The notes: generated by a model from the sequence alone, not told the origin. A stretch of 64,000 nucleotides of DNA from Aquabacterium sp. (GCF_016195855.1 NZ_JACPYU010000003.1:1-64000), one strand, 5' to 3'; positions 1-9,256 are shown, counted from the first letter of the stretch. Program-made: numbers and translations.

Positions 1-260
1 TCGCGCAGCGACACCGCCCACGGGAAGAGGAAGGCGATTTCCAGGTCGAACAGGATGAACAGGATCGCGACCAGGTAGTAGCGCACGTCGAACTTCATGC
101 GCGCATCCTCGAAGGCCTCGAAGCCGCATTCGTAGGGGCTGTTCTTCTCGACGTCGGGCCGGTTGGGGCCGAACACGAAGCCCAGCACCTGGGGCGCCAC
201 GCCGACGGCGACGCCGACGAGGATGAACAGGATCACGGGCAGGTAGGGTTGCAGGTCCAT
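1..260 (-). CDS. nuoA: NADH-quinone oxidoreductase subunit A, partial
   Basis: Membrane subunit of respiratory complex I, which passes electrons from NADH to quinone and pumps protons across the inner membrane. The first 86 codons are present; the C-terminal part lies before position 1. The N-terminus [20 protein letters not shown] is transmembrane helix 1 (about residues 6-27). It is followed by the conserved SPYECGFE loop (about 41-48) and the second helix with the DLE motif ([12 protein letters not shown], about 69-80), all hallmarks of NuoA. The start ATG is at 260. It would be the first gene of the nuo operon, reading out of the window, with tRNA-Leu and secG just upstream, a common betaproteobacterial arrangement. 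Identification is firm; only the end is missing. Confidence 0.95.
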   Translation of the reverse strand, partial: MDLQPYLPVILFILVGVAVGVAPQVLGFVFGPNRPDVEKNSPYECGFEAFEDARMKFDVRYYLVAILFILFDLEIAFLFPWAVSLR

Positions 261-408
261 GGCTGTCGGTTCTTCGTCAGGCTCGAGTCAGGTCTCAACC
301 GGTCGCAAAAAAAGCGCGCCTTGCACTGCCCGACTGGGGCGGTACATCCGGCGCGCTCTGTTGCCGTCGCCTTGTCTTCCTGGGCGGACGGATCGTCTGT
401 CTTCCTTC

Positions 409-493
409 TGGTGCCGACGGCGAGACTCGAACTCGCACAGCTTTCGCCACTACCCCCTCAAGATAGCGTGTCTACCAATTTCACCACGTCGGC
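409..493 (-). tRNA. tRNA-Leu (anticodon GAG)
   Basis: Reverse complement folds as a class II leucine tRNA. The 7-bp acceptor stem GCCGACG/CGTCGGC pairs 487-493 with 413-419, followed by discriminator A and an encoded CCA (409-411). The D-arm contains TTGGTAGAC, the anticodon stem is CTATC/GGTAG with loop TTGAGGG (GAG anticodon), there is a long variable arm, and the T-loop is TTCGAGTC. It sits between secG and nuoA, as in related genomes. Confidence 0.95.
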
Positions 494-604
494 AAGAGGG
501 CCCGCAAAAATGCTTTGACTGGACCCGCTCGTTTGTTGCTTCGGATTGCTTGAGGTTTGCTCACCGAAGCCTCTTATTCTAAACCGATTTTTGTCGCCGA
601 TTCG

Positions 605-976
605 TCACTTGTTCGGAATCAGTGCGGCACCAGAGGCTGGGGCAGCAGGCGCAGACACAGCAGAGGCCGCAGAAGCGGACACCGCGGCACTGGCCGCCTG
701 ATCCAGCACGCTGGCTTGATCGGCCGAGCTTGCACGGTGGTTGCCAAAATACGCCAGCGCCAACGTGGACGAGAAGAACACCGCGGCGGCCACAGCCGTC
801 GAGCGCGACAGGAAGTTGGCGCTGCCGGTTGCCCCGAACAGGCTACCCGATGCACCGCTACCAAAAGAGGCACCCATGTCGGCCCCCTTGCCATGCTGAA
901 CCAGCACCAGACCAATCATGGTCAGCGCGGACACAACCTGGAGCAAGAGCACCACCGTCATCAAAGCTTGTTGCAT
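605..976 (-). CDS. secG: Protein translocase subunit SecG
   Basis: Small integral membrane subunit of the SecYEG translocon that aids SecA-driven protein export. The 123-residue protein has two hydrophobic helices (about residues 4-26 and 58-77). They are joined by the conserved glycine-rich cytoplasmic loop with HGKGADMGASFGSGAS and SLFGATGSANFLSR, diagnostic of SecG. The tail is a longer Ala/Ser-rich extension than in E. coli (110 residues). The start ATG at 974-976 has AGGAG nine bases upstream. It lies 36 bp downstream of tpiA on the same strand, so probably cotranscribed with it. Confidence 0.95.
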   Translation of the reverse strand: MQQALMTVVLLLQVVSALTMIGLVLVQHGKGADMGASFGSGASGSLFGATGSANFLSRSTAVAAAVFFSSTLALAYFGNHRASSADQASVLDQAASAAVSASAASAVSAPAAPASGAALIPNK

Positions 977-1012
977 GAAAGAAAACTCCTAGACCTTTTC
1001 CAGTCAACGACC

Positions 1013-1759
1013 TCAGGCCGCGCGCGCAATGGCCGCGAAATCCGCCGCCTTGAGCGCAGCGCCACCAATCAGGCCGCCGTCGATATCAGCCTGAGCAAAC
1101 AGCTCGGCCGCGTTGTCGGGCTTGACGCTGCCGCCATACAGCAAAGGCACCTTGGCCGCCTCAGGCTGAGCCGCCTTGAGCTGGCCACGCAGGAAAGCGT
1201 GAACAGCCTGAGCCTGCTCGGGCGAAGCGGTCTTGCCTGTGCCAATGGCCCAGACAGGCTCGTACGCCACCACGATCTGAACCAGCTGCGCACCCAAGGT
1301 GTCGATGACCGCCTTCATCTGACGCGCCACCACTGCCTCGGTCTGCCCCGCTTCGCGTTCTGCCAGCGTTTCACCCACACAGACGATGGGTGTCAGGCCG
1401 TGAGCCAGCGCAGCCTTGGCCTTGTCGGCGACCAGCTGGTCGCTCTCAAGGTGGTAGCTGCGACGCTCCGAGTGCCCCACGATGGCGTATTTCGCACCGA
1501 ATTCGCGAACCATCGGCCCCGAGACCTCGCCGGTGTAAGCGCCTTGCGCCTGCACGGAAAGATCCTGCGTACCGAAGGCGATGGCCGAGCCCTTGAGGGC
1601 CTCGGCCACATCCGCCAGGAACACGAAAGGCGGGCAAACCGCCACGTCTGCCTTGGGCGCCGTGGCGGCCAGATCAGCCGCCAGAAGACCCTTGATCAGT
1701 TCAGCATTGGATGCACGGCTGCCGTGCATCTTCCAGTTGCCAACAACCAGTTTCTTCAT
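1013..1759 (-). CDS. tpiA: Triose-phosphate isomerase
   Basis: Interconverts dihydroxyacetone phosphate and glyceraldehyde 3-phosphate in glycolysis and gluconeogenesis, in the cytosol. The 248-residue length is normal. Visible motifs are the N-terminal VVGNWKMHG with the catalytic Lys, VGHSERR with the catalytic His (about 95), [15 protein letters not shown] with the catalytic Glu (about 167) and phosphate-gripping loop 6, and [10 protein letters not shown] chose the ATG at 1759, which gives [11 protein letters not shown]. An in-frame GTG at 1771 overlaps the pnp stop (GTGA) and is a possible translationally coupled start adding four residues. It lies directly behind pnp. Confidence 0.96.
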   Translation of the reverse strand: MKKLVVGNWKMHGSRASNAELIKGLLAADLAATAPKADVAVCPPFVFLADVAEALKGSAIAFGTQDLSVQAQGAYTGEVSGPMVREFGAKYAIVGHSERRSYHLESDQLVADKAKAALAHGLTPIVCVGETLAEREAGQTEAVVARQMKAVIDTLGAQLVQIVVAYEPVWAIGTGKTASPEQAQAVHAFLRGQLKAAQPEAAKVPLLYGGSVKPDNAAELFAQADIDGGLIGGAALKAADFAAIARAA

Positions 1760-1767
1760 GGCGCGGA

Positions 1768-4062
1768 TCACTGCTGCTGTTGCTGCTGAGCCTGGCCTTC
1801 GGCGTCACCGCCTTGAGCCGACGTCTCTTGCTCGGCGCGCGGCGCACGGTCACGACGCTCGCCACGGTCACCGCGATCACCACGGTCACGACCACCGCGG
1901 TCGCCGCGATCACCACGAGGACCACGGTCACCGCGATCGCCACGCTCTTCGCGCTCAGGCATGCCCTCAGGACGCTCCAGCAAAGCCTTCATGGACAGCT
2001 TGACGCGGCCCTTTTCGTCGGTCTCCAGAACCTTGACCTTGACGATCTGGCCTTCCTTCAGATAGTCGCCCACGTTCTCGACGCGCTCGTGCGCGATCTG
2101 GCTGATGTGCAGCAGACCGTCCTTGCCGGGCAGCAGGTTGACCAGGGCACCGAAGTCGAACAACTTGGTGACGGCACCTTCATAGGTCTTGCCGATTTCG
2201 ACTTCAGCGGTGATCTCGTTGATGCGCTGGATGGCGAAGTTGGCCTTCTCGGCATCGGTCGAAGCCACGGTGATGACACCGTCTTCAGCGATGTTGATCT
2301 GGCAACCGGTTTCCTCGCACAGGCCACGAATGGTGGCGCCGCCCTTGCCGATCACGTCACGGATCTTCTCGGGGTTGATCTTCAGCGTGTACAGACGGGG
2401 CGCGAACTCGGAGACTTCGGTGTTGGCGCCAGCCATGGCTTCCACCATCTTGCCCAGAATGTGCAGACGGGCTTCCTTGGCCTGAGCCAGCGCGACCTGC
2501 ATGATTTCCTTGGTGATGCCCTGGATCTTGATGTCCATCTGCAGGGCCGTGATACCAGACGTGGTACCGGCCACCTTGAAGTCCATGTCACCCAGGTGAT
2601 CTTCGTCGCCCAGAATGTCGGTCAGCACGGCGAACTTGTTGCCCTCCTTGATCAGGCCCATGGCGATACCAGCCACGTGCGCCTTCATGGGCACGCCAGC
2701 ATCCATCAGCGCCAGGCAGCCACCGCACACGGAAGCCATCGACGAGGAGCCGTTGGATTCGGTGATTTCAGAGACCACGCGCAGGGTGTAGGCGAACTCT
2801 TCCTTGGGAGGCAGCAGCGGCACCAGGGCGCGCTTGGCCAGACGGCCGTGGCCGATTTCGCGGCGCTTGGGGCTGCCGACACGGCCCGTTTCGCCGGTGG
2901 CGAACGGAGGCATGTTGTAGTGGAACAGGAAGGTGTCGCGGAAGTCGCCGGTCAGGGCGTCGATGCGCTGAGCGTCTTGTTCCGTACCCAGGGTGGACAC
3001 GACCAGGGCCTGGGTTTCACCACGGGTGAACAGGGCCGAGCCGTGCACGCGGGGCAGCACGCCGGTGCGGATCTCGATGGGGCGCACGGTGCGGGTGTCG
3101 CGGCCGTCGATGCGGGGCTCGCCTGCCAGGATCTGGCTGCGCACGATCTTGGCTTCGATGTCGAACAGCAGGCCTTCGACCTTGACGCTGTCAAACGCGA
3201 TGCCGTCTTCGGTCAGCGCGGTCTTGACTTCGGCATAGGCCAGGCGGCAAGCGTGTGTGCGAGCCTGCTTGGAGCGGATCTGGTAAGCGGCGCGCAGCTT
3301 CTCTTCAGCCAGGGCATTGACCTTGGCGATGAAGGCCTCGTCCTTGGCGGGGGGCAGCCAGTCCCAGGCGGGCTTGCCGGCATCACGCACGAAGTCGTGG
3401 ATGGCCTGGATGGCCACATTGCCTTGCTCGTGACCAAACACGACACCACCCAGCATCACGTCTTCCGACAGCTGGTCGGCTTCGGACTCCACCATCAGCA
3501 CAGCGGATTCGGTACCAGCCACGATCAGGTCCATCTTGGACTCGGCCATCTGCGAGGGGCTGGGGTTCAGCACGTACTCGCCATTGATGTAGGCCACGCG
3601 TGCGGCACCGATGGGGCCGTTGAACGGGATACCCGAGATCGACAGCGCAGCGCTGGAAGCGATCATGGCGGCGATGTCGGAGGCCACTTCAGGGTTCAGC
3701 GACACCACGTGGATGACCAGCTGCACTTCGTTGTAGAAGCCTTCGGGGAACAGGGGACGGATCGGGCGGTCGATCAGGCGCGAGGTCAGGGTCTCGAACT
3801 CGGAAGGCTTGGCTTCACGCTTGAAGAAGCTGCCAGGGATTTTGCCGGCAGCGTAGGTCTTTTCGAGGTAATCGACCGTCAGGGGGAAGAAGTCCTGGCC
3901 AGGCTTGGCGGTCTTGGCGCACACCACGGTGGCCAGCACGACGGTGCCTTCGATGTCGACCAGCACGGCGCCGGTGGCTTGACGGGCGATTTCACCCGTT
4001 TCCATCGTGACGGTGTGGTTGCCCCATTGGAAGGTCTTGGTGACTTTGTTGAACATGGTCAT
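1768..4062 (-). CDS. pnp: Polyribonucleotide nucleotidyltransferase (PNPase)
   Basis: Phosphorolytic 3'-5' exoribonuclease, a core component of mRNA decay. The 764 residues contain two RNase PH domains (about 10-220 and 310-530) around an alpha-helical linker, a KH domain ([16 protein letters not shown], about 555-615), and an S1 domain ([17 protein letters not shown], about 620-690). After S1 comes a tail made of repeated RGDRGD-type units, ending in six glutamines; such Arg/Gly-rich tails suggest extra RNA binding. The start ATG at 4062 has GGAG nine bases upstream. It lies downstream of rpsO, with an intervening terminator-like hairpin and a structured leader, as in E. coli where PNPase autoregulates through its leader. 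Confidence 0.96.
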   Translation of the reverse strand: MTMFNKVTKTFQWGNHTVTMETGEIARQATGAVLVDIEGTVVLATVVCAKTAKPGQDFFPLTVDYLEKTYAAGKIPGSFFKREAKPSEFETLTSRLIDRPIRPLFPEGFYNEVQLVIHVVSLNPEVASDIAAMIASSAALSISGIPFNGPIGAARVAYINGEYVLNPSPSQMAESKMDLIVAGTESAVLMVESEADQLSEDVMLGGVVFGHEQGNVAIQAIHDFVRDAGKPAWDWLPPAKDEAFIAKVNALAEEKLRAAYQIRSKQARTHACRLAYAEVKTALTEDGIAFDSVKVEGLLFDIEAKIVRSQILAGEPRIDGRDTRTVRPIEIRTGVLPRVHGSALFTRGETQALVVSTLGTEQDAQRIDALTGDFRDTFLFHYNMPPFATGETGRVGSPKRREIGHGRLAKRALVPLLPPKEEFAYTLRVVSEITESNGSSSMASVCGGCLALMDAGVPMKAHVAGIAMGLIKEGNKFAVLTDILGDEDHLGDMDFKVAGTTSGITALQMDIKIQGITKEIMQVALAQAKEARLHILGKMVEAMAGANTEVSEFAPRLYTLKINPEKIRDVIGKGGATIRGLCEETGCQINIAEDGVITVASTDAEKANFAIQRINEITAEVEIGKTYEGAVTKLFDFGALVNLLPGKDGLLHISQIAHERVENVGDYLKEGQIVKVKVLETDEKGRVKLSMKALLERPEGMPEREERGDRGDRGPRGDRGDRGGRDRGDRGDRGERRDRAPRAEQETSAQGGDAEGQAQQQQQQ

Positions 4063-4086
4063 GGAAGTGATCTCCGTTTTATGTCG

Positions 4087-4171
4087 GGTGCCCGAGGGCA
4101 CCTTTGGTTATGCCGTCACTCAGTCGCGATGCCATTCCAGCGGGATTGCAGGGCTCAACCCCGTTGGAATG
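4087..4171 (-). promoter_or_regulatory. Structured 5' leader of pnp
   Basis: Two hairpins lie in the pnp leader. The first is a near-perfect GGTGCCC/GGGCACC hairpin (4087-4093 with 4096-4102), about 25 bases before the start codon. The second is a 12-bp stem (4133-4144 with 4160-4171, one G-U pair). In enterobacteria a pnp leader hairpin is cut by RNase III and then degraded by PNPase, which autoregulates; the same role here is inference from position and structure. Confidence 0.5.
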
Positions 4172-4210
4172 ACACAGCGTTCGCTGGTCGAGTGTCTGGC
4201 GTCAAAAAAC

Positions 4211-4247
4211 AAAAAGCCTGTGCTGGGGGAGACCAGACAGGCTTTTT
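4211..4247 (-). terminator. rpsO-pnp intergenic terminator hairpin
   Basis: An 11-bp stem AAAAAGCCTGT/ACAGGCTTTTT (4211-4221 with 4237-4247) is extended by an inner CTGG/CCAG stem. On the minus strand it follows the rpsO stop and leads into a T-rich tail, so it should terminate or attenuate transcription between rpsO and pnp. Confidence 0.8.
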
Positions 4248-4262
4248 GTCGTCATGCGGTGC

Positions 4263-4532
4263 TTACTTACGCAGGCCCAGCTTGGCGATCAGGGCAGAGT
4301 AGCGGCTGAAGTCCTTGTCCTTCAGGTAGTCCAACAGCTTGCGACGACGGCTGACCATGCGCAGCAGGCCGCGACGACCGTGGTGGTCCTTCTTGTTGGC
4401 CTTGAAGTGGGGGGTCAGTTCGTTGATGCGAGCGGTCAGCAGGGCCACTTGCACTTCGGGAGAGCCGGTGTCATTGGCGCCACGGGCGTTGTCTTTGACG
4501 ATGGCTGCGGTATTGATGTCTGCGACGGACAT
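4263..4532 (-). CDS. rpsO: 30S ribosomal protein S15
   Basis: Primary 16S rRNA-binding protein of the small subunit platform. It is 89 residues long, the universal length. The N-terminus [20 protein letters not shown] is followed by [15 protein letters not shown], the central [19 protein letters not shown] with the conserved His/Asp/Arg rRNA-binding patch, and the C-terminus [14 protein letters not shown]. The start ATG at 4532 has an AGGAAA ribosome-binding site. It is the promoter-proximal gene of the rpsO-pnp-tpiA-secG run; the 174 bp to tsaD presumably hold its promoter. Confidence 0.98.
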   Translation of the reverse strand: MSVADINTAAIVKDNARGANDTGSPEVQVALLTARINELTPHFKANKKDHHGRRGLLRMVSRRRKLLDYLKDKDFSRYSALIAKLGLRK

Positions 4533-4706
4533 GGTGTTTCCTGAAAAACAGATGCAGGCCGACGGCGCAGACTGATCAATAAGCCAGGCACCAGCGGTTT
4601 CTGCGTTGAACTTGCGACGCCAGGTGAAACCAACCCGGGTCGTGCGAAATTGCCACCCTCAACCTGGGGCTGAAAGGCAGCAAGCCGCAAAGTATAGCAA
4701 AAAACC

Positions 4707-5774
4707 TCAGAGGGTGGCCAGGTCCCAGCGCGGCTTGACGTCAAACGCTGGCTCGGCGCTGAGCGTGGCCAGGCCCGCCTGCAAGCGCATGGCCGCGGCC
4801 AGGGCAATCATGGCGCCGTTGTCCGTGCACAGGTGCAATTCCGGATAGTGAACACGGATGCCCCGCCGGGCGCAGGCGTGATTCAGTTGCTCGCGCAGCA
4901 ATTTGTTGGCCCCCACGCCACCAGCCACCACCACACGCCTCAAGCCGGTGGACTTCAGTGCGGCCAGCGACTTCTTGACCAGCACCTCCACAATGGCCGC
5001 CTGCGTGGACGCAGCCAGATCAGCGAGCACAGCCTGGTTCTCGGGTGCGACCAGCTTGTCAGCCTGATCCAGCCACCCCAGACGCACCAAATGCGTGCGC
5101 ACCGCGGTTTTCAGGCCGGCGAAGGAAAAATCCAGGTTGCCCGAGTGCAGCATGGGCCGAGGCAGCTCGAAGGCATCCGCGCGCCCCAGCGCCGCCAGCT
5201 TGGCCAGATGCGGGCCGCCCGGATAAGGCAGGCCCATCAACTTGGCCGACTTGTCGAAGGCCTCTCCGGCGGCGTCGTCCACCGTTTCGCCCAGCAGCTC
5301 GTAACGCCCCACCCCATCGACCCGCATCAACTGCGTGTGACCACCCGACACCAGCAAGGCCACGAAGGGAAACTCGGGCGGGTCGGCAGACAGGAAGGGT
5401 GACAACAAATGCCCCTCCAGGTGGTGCACACCCAACAAAGGCTTGGCCAAGGCCGCACCCAAGGCACAGGCCACCCCCGCACCGACCAGCAAGGCACCCG
5501 CCAGACCGGGGCCTTTTGTATAGGCCACCACGTCCACATCAGCCATCTTGAGGCTCGACTCGCTCAAGACCTGGCGAGCCAGCGGCACCACGCGCCGGAT
5601 GTGATCGCGCGAGGCCAGCTCGGGCACCACGCCACCATAGGCCTGGTGCATGTCGATCTGACTGTGCAGGGCATGAGACAGCAGCCTGGGTGCGCCGCTT
5701 TCGGGCAACGCCACCAGCGCCAGCCCCGTTTCATCACATGAAGATTCGATACCCAGGATCAATGTTTCAGCCAT
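4707..5774 (-). CDS. tsaD: tRNA N6-adenosine threonylcarbamoyltransferase TsaD
   Basis: Transfers the threonylcarbamoyl group to A37 of ANN-decoding tRNAs (t6A), with TsaB and TsaE. The 355-residue protein starts with [19 protein letters not shown], the family N-terminal signature. The metal-binding HxxxH is in VHHLEGHLL (about 110-116), the ASKH-fold nucleotide site is in [11 protein letters not shown], and [13 protein letters not shown] is near the C-terminus. The reading frame stays open 60 codons upstream, but homology begins at the ATG at 5774, which I chose. It is divergent from the ANTAR regulator gene, with a short shared upstream region. Confidence 0.96.
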   Translation of the reverse strand: MAETLILGIESSCDETGLALVALPESGAPRLLSHALHSQIDMHQAYGGVVPELASRDHIRRVVPLARQVLSESSLKMADVDVVAYTKGPGLAGALLVGAGVACALGAALAKPLLGVHHLEGHLLSPFLSADPPEFPFVALLVSGGHTQLMRVDGVGRYELLGETVDDAAGEAFDKSAKLMGLPYPGGPHLAKLAALGRADAFELPRPMLHSGNLDFSFAGLKTAVRTHLVRLGWLDQADKLVAPENQAVLADLAASTQAAIVEVLVKKSLAALKSTGLRRVVVAGGVGANKLLREQLNHACARRGIRVHYPELHLCTDNGAMIALAAAMRLQAGLATLSAEPAFDVKPRWDLATL

Positions 5775-5850
5775 CCCGCGAGTGTAGATCCCCACCAACA
5801 TCGGTGCCATGGTCGTCGCGCGTGGGCTTGTTTGTTGCATGATCGCGCCC

Positions 5851-6483
5851 ATGAGTCTTCCAGCGCAGCAGCTACGCGTCGTCATCGTCCTGCCCGTCAC
5901 CTTGTCCATCGAACCCGATGACGATGAGGTGGCCGAGGTCGAGCGCACGCGCATCCTGCGTATTGCGCTGCTGGAGGCCGGCTACAACGTGGTCGCCACC
6001 CTGCCCGGTGACCGCTTCCTGCCTGATCGCCTGGCCGAGATCCAGCCCGACATGGTCGTGGTGGATGCCGAATCACAAGGGCGCGACATCCTGGAACACG
6101 TGGTGATGGCCACCCGTGATGAGCGCCGGCCCATCGTGATGTTCACGGACGATGAAGACACCAGCTATGTGCGCAAGGCCATTGCCGCAGGCGTGTCGGC
6201 GTATGTGGTGGCAGGCACACCGGCAGAACACATCAAGCCGGTGCTGGACGTGGCCATGGCCCGCTTCGAGCACGAAGAGAAGCTGCGCAGCGAGCTGGCT
6301 GACGCACGCAACCAGCTTGAGGAGCGCAAGGTGATCGACCGCGCCAAGGGCCTGCTCATGACCCGCCAAGGCCTGTCTGAACAAGAAGCCTATGCGCGCT
6401 TGCGCAAAGCGGCCATGGACAAAGGCATCAAGCTGGCCGACGTGGCCCAGCGCCTGATCGATGCGGCCGACTTGCTGGGCTGA
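5851..6483 (+). CDS. nasT: ANTAR-domain transcription antiterminator, NasT-like
   Basis: Predicted RNA-binding response-regulator-like protein that relieves termination in the leader of the nitrate assimilation operon. Residues about 7-130 form a receiver-like domain ([19 protein letters not shown] with the phospho-acceptor-position Asp; IVMFTDDED). The C-terminal 60 residues are an ANTAR domain ([19 protein letters not shown], then [20 protein letters not shown]). It lies immediately upstream of a leader with two hexaloop hairpins and the nitrate ABC transporter, exactly the ANTAR target type. Starts at 5809 and 5839 are also possible; 5851 fits family length best, and none has a clear ribosome-binding site. 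No nitrate-sensing NasS partner gene is adjacent. Confidence 0.88.
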   Translation: MSLPAQQLRVVIVLPVTLSIEPDDDEVAEVERTRILRIALLEAGYNVVATLPGDRFLPDRLAEIQPDMVVVDAESQGRDILEHVVMATRDERRPIVMFTDDEDTSYVRKAIAAGVSAYVVAGTPAEHIKPVLDVAMARFEHEEKLRSELADARNQLEERKVIDRAKGLLMTRQGLSEQEAYARLRKAAMDKGIKLADVAQRLIDAADLLG

Positions 6484-6523
6484 GCTACCCGGCTGACCTG
6501 CCCGGCTGACTTGCGGTGCGCCA

Positions 6524-6540
6524 TGCGCGTGACATGTGCA
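6524..6540 (+). promoter_or_regulatory. Candidate NtrC enhancer site
   Basis: A 17-bp imperfect dyad TGCGCG-N5-TGTGCA resembles the NtrC consensus TGCACC-N5-GGTGCA, keeping the TGC-N11-GCA core. It lies about 85 bp upstream of the sigma-54 promoter at 6624, a normal enhancer distance. The assignment is tentative. Confidence 0.4.
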
Positions 6541-6623
6541 CGCACTCGCCCCATGCTGGGCTGATGCGCCCCAAGATCGCGCCAAGACCGCCCAAACGTG
6601 CCCTGCAAAGCGGGCAAAACACC

Positions 6624-6639
6624 TGGCACACCGTTTGCA
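6624..6639 (+). promoter_or_regulatory. Sigma-54 (-24/-12) promoter of nrtABD
   Basis: TGGCAC-N5-TTGCA, a perfect sigma-54 consensus, with GG at 6625-6626 and GC at 6637-6638 (ten bases between them). Transcription should start near 6651 and run through the ANTAR leader into nrtA. This indicates NtrC-type nitrogen control. Confidence 0.85.
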
Positions 6640-6678
6640 TTAACTGAGTCAAGCAAAGTCAACGGCGACTTTGCGTGC

Positions 6679-6730
6679 CTTGGGTGCTCAATGACGGGCC
6701 CCGAGCTTCCGACAAAGGTGTCATCGAAGC
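6679..6730 (+). promoter_or_regulatory. ANTAR-responsive two-hexaloop leader RNA
   Basis: Two adjacent hairpins have six-base loops carrying A at loop position 1 and G at position 4, the ANTAR recognition signature. P1 (6679-6705) has a 10-bp stem with one bulged T at 6685 and loop AATGAC (6690-6695). P2 (6706-6729) has stems CTTC/GAAG and GAC/GTC separated by a small internal loop, with loop AAAGGT (6714-6719). P2 uses the same bases that form the 5' arm of the terminator at 6714-6777, so binding of NasT to P1-P2 would block the terminator. Confidence 0.75.
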
Positions 6731-6777
6731 GTGCATCCGTCCCTGTGATGGAGGCCTGCTGCGACGACACCTTTTTT
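6714..6777 (+). terminator. Conditional intrinsic terminator in the nrt leader
   Basis: AAAGGTGTC (6714-6722) pairs with GACACCTTT (6766-6774), extended inward by TCG/CGA across one mismatch, and is followed by a T-run (6772-6777, then GTTTTT). It is mutually exclusive with leader hairpin P2 and lies 28 bp before nrtA. Confidence 0.8.
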
Positions 6778-6804
6778 GTTTTTCAAACAGGAAAGCTTTG
6801 CACC

Positions 6805-8049
6805 ATGAACTCGCAGGATCTGAAAATGACCCGCCGCACCATCTTGAAAACCGCAGCCGCCGCCAGTGCCGTCGGGGCTGTACCTGGTCTCCAATCCGCT
6901 GTCTGGGCCGCTGGCTCCGACAAGCCTGAGCTGGAGGAAGTCAAGATTGGTTTCATCCCCCTGACCGACTGCGCCTCCATCGTGATGGCCTCGGTATTGG
7001 GCTTCGACAAGAAGTACGGGATCAAGATCATCCCGTCCAAAGAAGCCTCCTGGGCCGGTGTGCGAGACAAACTGGTGAATGGCGACCTGCACATGGCGCA
7101 CGTGCTGTACGGCCTGATCTATGGCGTGCAGCTCGGCATCGGTGGCCCCAAGAAGGACATGGCCGTGCTGATGAACCTGAACCACAACGGTCAGGCCATC
7201 ACGCTGTCCAAGAAGCTGGCTGATGCCGGCGCGGTAGATGGCGCTTCGCTGGCCACCTTGATGGGCAAGGAAAAGCGCGAATACACCTTTGCACAAACCT
7301 TCCCCACCGGCACGCACGCCATGTGGCTGTATTACTGGCTGGCCTCTTATGGCATCAACCCGATGAAGGATGCCAAGGTCATCACCGTGCCGCCACCGCA
7401 AATGGTCGCCAACATGCGTGTGGGCAACATGGACGGCTACTGCGTGGGTGAGCCCTGGGGCCACCGTGCCATCGTGGACGGCATCGGCATCACCGGCGCC
7501 ACCACACAGGACATCTGGCAAGACCACCCCGAGAAGGTGCTGGGCACCACCGACGAGTTCGTCAAGAAGTACCCCAACACGGCACGCGCCGTGATCATGG
7601 CCGTGCTCGAAGCCAGCAAGTGGATCGATGCCGGCTTGCAGAACAAGCTGAAGATGGCTGAAACCATCGCCGCCAAGTCCTATGTGAACACCGGCGTGGA
7701 AGCCATCAACCAACGGATTCTGGGTCGCTACCAGAACGGCCTGGGCAAGACCTGGGACGACCCCAACCACATGAAGTTCTTCAACGACGGCAAGGTCAAC
7801 TTCCCGTACTTGAGCGATGGCATGTGGTTCCTGACCCAGCACAAGCGCTGGGGTTTGCTGAAAGACCACCCGGACTATCTGGCGATTGCCAAGCAGGTCA
7901 ACAAGGTTGATTTGTACAAGCAGGCAGCCAGCGCCATGGGCGTGGCCTTGCCAAAGGATGTGATTCGCACCAGCAAGCTGATCGACGGCACCGTTTGGGA
8001 CGGAAAGGACCCGAAGAAGTACGCCGACAGCTTCAAGATCAAGGCCTGA
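6805..8049 (+). CDS. nrtA: Nitrate ABC transporter, periplasmic substrate-binding protein
   Basis: NrtA/CmpA-family solute-binding protein that captures nitrate (possibly nitrite) for uptake. The 414 residues begin with a twin-arginine signal (MTRRTILKTAAAASAVGAVP, residues 9-28, followed by VWAA), so it is exported folded by Tat. Family motifs include IGFIPLTDCASIVMAS, VHMAHVLYG-type residues in NGDLHMAHVLYGLIYGVQLG, and DGYCVGEPWGHRA. The start ATG at 6805 follows a GGAAAG site; the longer open frame upstream belongs to the leader. It heads nrtA-nrtB-nrtD under sigma-54 and ANTAR control. The signal peptide argues against it being the cytoplasmic sensor NasS. Confidence 0.93.
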   Translation: MNSQDLKMTRRTILKTAAAASAVGAVPGLQSAVWAAGSDKPELEEVKIGFIPLTDCASIVMASVLGFDKKYGIKIIPSKEASWAGVRDKLVNGDLHMAHVLYGLIYGVQLGIGGPKKDMAVLMNLNHNGQAITLSKKLADAGAVDGASLATLMGKEKREYTFAQTFPTGTHAMWLYYWLASYGINPMKDAKVITVPPPQMVANMRVGNMDGYCVGEPWGHRAIVDGIGITGATTQDIWQDHPEKVLGTTDEFVKKYPNTARAVIMAVLEASKWIDAGLQNKLKMAETIAAKSYVNTGVEAINQRILGRYQNGLGKTWDDPNHMKFFNDGKVNFPYLSDGMWFLTQHKRWGLLKDHPDYLAIAKQVNKVDLYKQAASAMGVALPKDVIRTSKLIDGTVWDGKDPKKYADSFKIKA

Positions 8050-8282
8050 CCTTGATCCACAGGTTTGTGCAACCTGCCCGATTCCCTGTCTGAGTTTTTT
8101 GAGTTTCGCCAAAAAACCAACTGAGTCCCGCTGAGACCCGACCCTGCCGGGGCGCCCTCGAAGGCACCCCAAGGTCATCCACTTGAATGGATGGCCCCGG
8201 CTGGTCACCTTTTTGCAGACATCGAATCGGGCAGGCCCCTGCGCTTCGCTCACACCTCACAGGCCCATTGAAGGAGTTCCTC

Positions 8283-9218
8283 ATGGTCAGCGCCGTCTTT
8301 CACAGCCCCTCGGATGCCAGCGACGCCTTGCGCGCAGACAAGGCATCCGGCAAGCCCACATCCAATCCCATGACTTCCATCGCCGCGCCCGCTGGCGCCA
8401 CCCCCACCTCTGCCAGCACCAAGCCCGCCACCCCACCCAAGGCCCCTGTTGATTGGGCCGGACTGGCCTTGACAGCCCTTGCCCCCTTGGCCGGCATCGC
8501 CTTGCTGGTGGCCATCTGGGCCTTGCTCACCATGAAGGGCGGTAACTTCCCGACGCCACTGGCGACCTGGCAAGAGGCCGTCAAGCTGTTCTCGGACCCT
8601 TTCTACAGCAATGGCCCCAACGACCAGGGCATCGGCTGGAACATCCTGTTCTCGCTCAAGCGCGTGGCCATGGGTTTTGGCCTGGCTGCGGTGGTCGGCA
8701 TCCCGCTGGGCTTCCTGATTGGCCGCTCCAAGATCGCCAGCGCCATGCTCAACCCGCTGATCAGCCTGCTGCGCCCGGTCTCGCCGCTGGCCTGGCTGCC
8801 CATCGGCTTGCTGGTGTTCAAGTCGGCTGACCCGGCTGCCATCTGGACGATCTTCATCTGCTCGATCTGGCCGATGATCATCAACACCGCCGTGGGCGTG
8901 CAGCGCGTGCCCGAGGACTACCTCAACGTGGCCAAGGTGCTCAACCTGAGCGAGTGGAAGATCGTCACCAAGATCCTCTTTCCCTCCGTGCTGCCTTACA
9001 TGCTGACGGGTGTGCGCCTGTCGGTGGGCACCGCATGGCTGGTGATCGTGGCGGCTGAAATGCTGACCGGCGGCGTTGGCATCGGCTTCTGGGTCTGGGA
9101 CGAGTGGAACAACCTGAACGTGCACCACATCCTGATCGCCATCTTCGTGATCGGCATCGTCGGCCTGCTGCTTGAAAACGCCCTGGTTGCTGTCGCCAAG
9201 CGCTTCAGCTTCGAATAA
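8283..9218 (+). CDS. nrtB: Nitrate ABC transporter permease
   Basis: Inner-membrane channel subunit of the nitrate importer. It has 311 residues. An Ala/Pro/Thr-rich cytoplasmic N-terminal segment (about 1-55) precedes six predicted membrane spans. The EAA-type coupling loop for the ATPase is around VPEDYLNVAKVLNLSEWKI (about 205-223), followed by LSVGTAWLVIVAAEML, typical of NrtB/SsuC/TauC permeases. The start ATG at 8283 has AAGGAG six bases upstream. The 233-bp gap after nrtA contains no recognisable gene. It is followed by the ATPase gene after 38 bp. Confidence 0.93.
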   Translation: MVSAVFHSPSDASDALRADKASGKPTSNPMTSIAAPAGATPTSASTKPATPPKAPVDWAGLALTALAPLAGIALLVAIWALLTMKGGNFPTPLATWQEAVKLFSDPFYSNGPNDQGIGWNILFSLKRVAMGFGLAAVVGIPLGFLIGRSKIASAMLNPLISLLRPVSPLAWLPIGLLVFKSADPAAIWTIFICSIWPMIINTAVGVQRVPEDYLNVAKVLNLSEWKIVTKILFPSVLPYMLTGVRLSVGTAWLVIVAAEMLTGGVGIGFWVWDEWNNLNVHHILIAIFVIGIVGLLLENALVAVAKRFSFE

Positions 9219-9256
9219 GCCCCGCGCCCCATCCACCGCCATCCAAGGAGTCACTC

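Noticed and set aside
1768-1800. CAG-type tract at the 3' end of pnp as an assembly error
   Set aside because: It is short, in frame and followed by a proper stop; only strain comparison could show variation, and nothing indicates an error.
1711-4302. 863-codon open frame on the plus strand opposite pnp
   Set aside because: It is antisense to the fully conserved pnp gene and its protein has no recognisable domain; long antisense frames are expected at this GC content.
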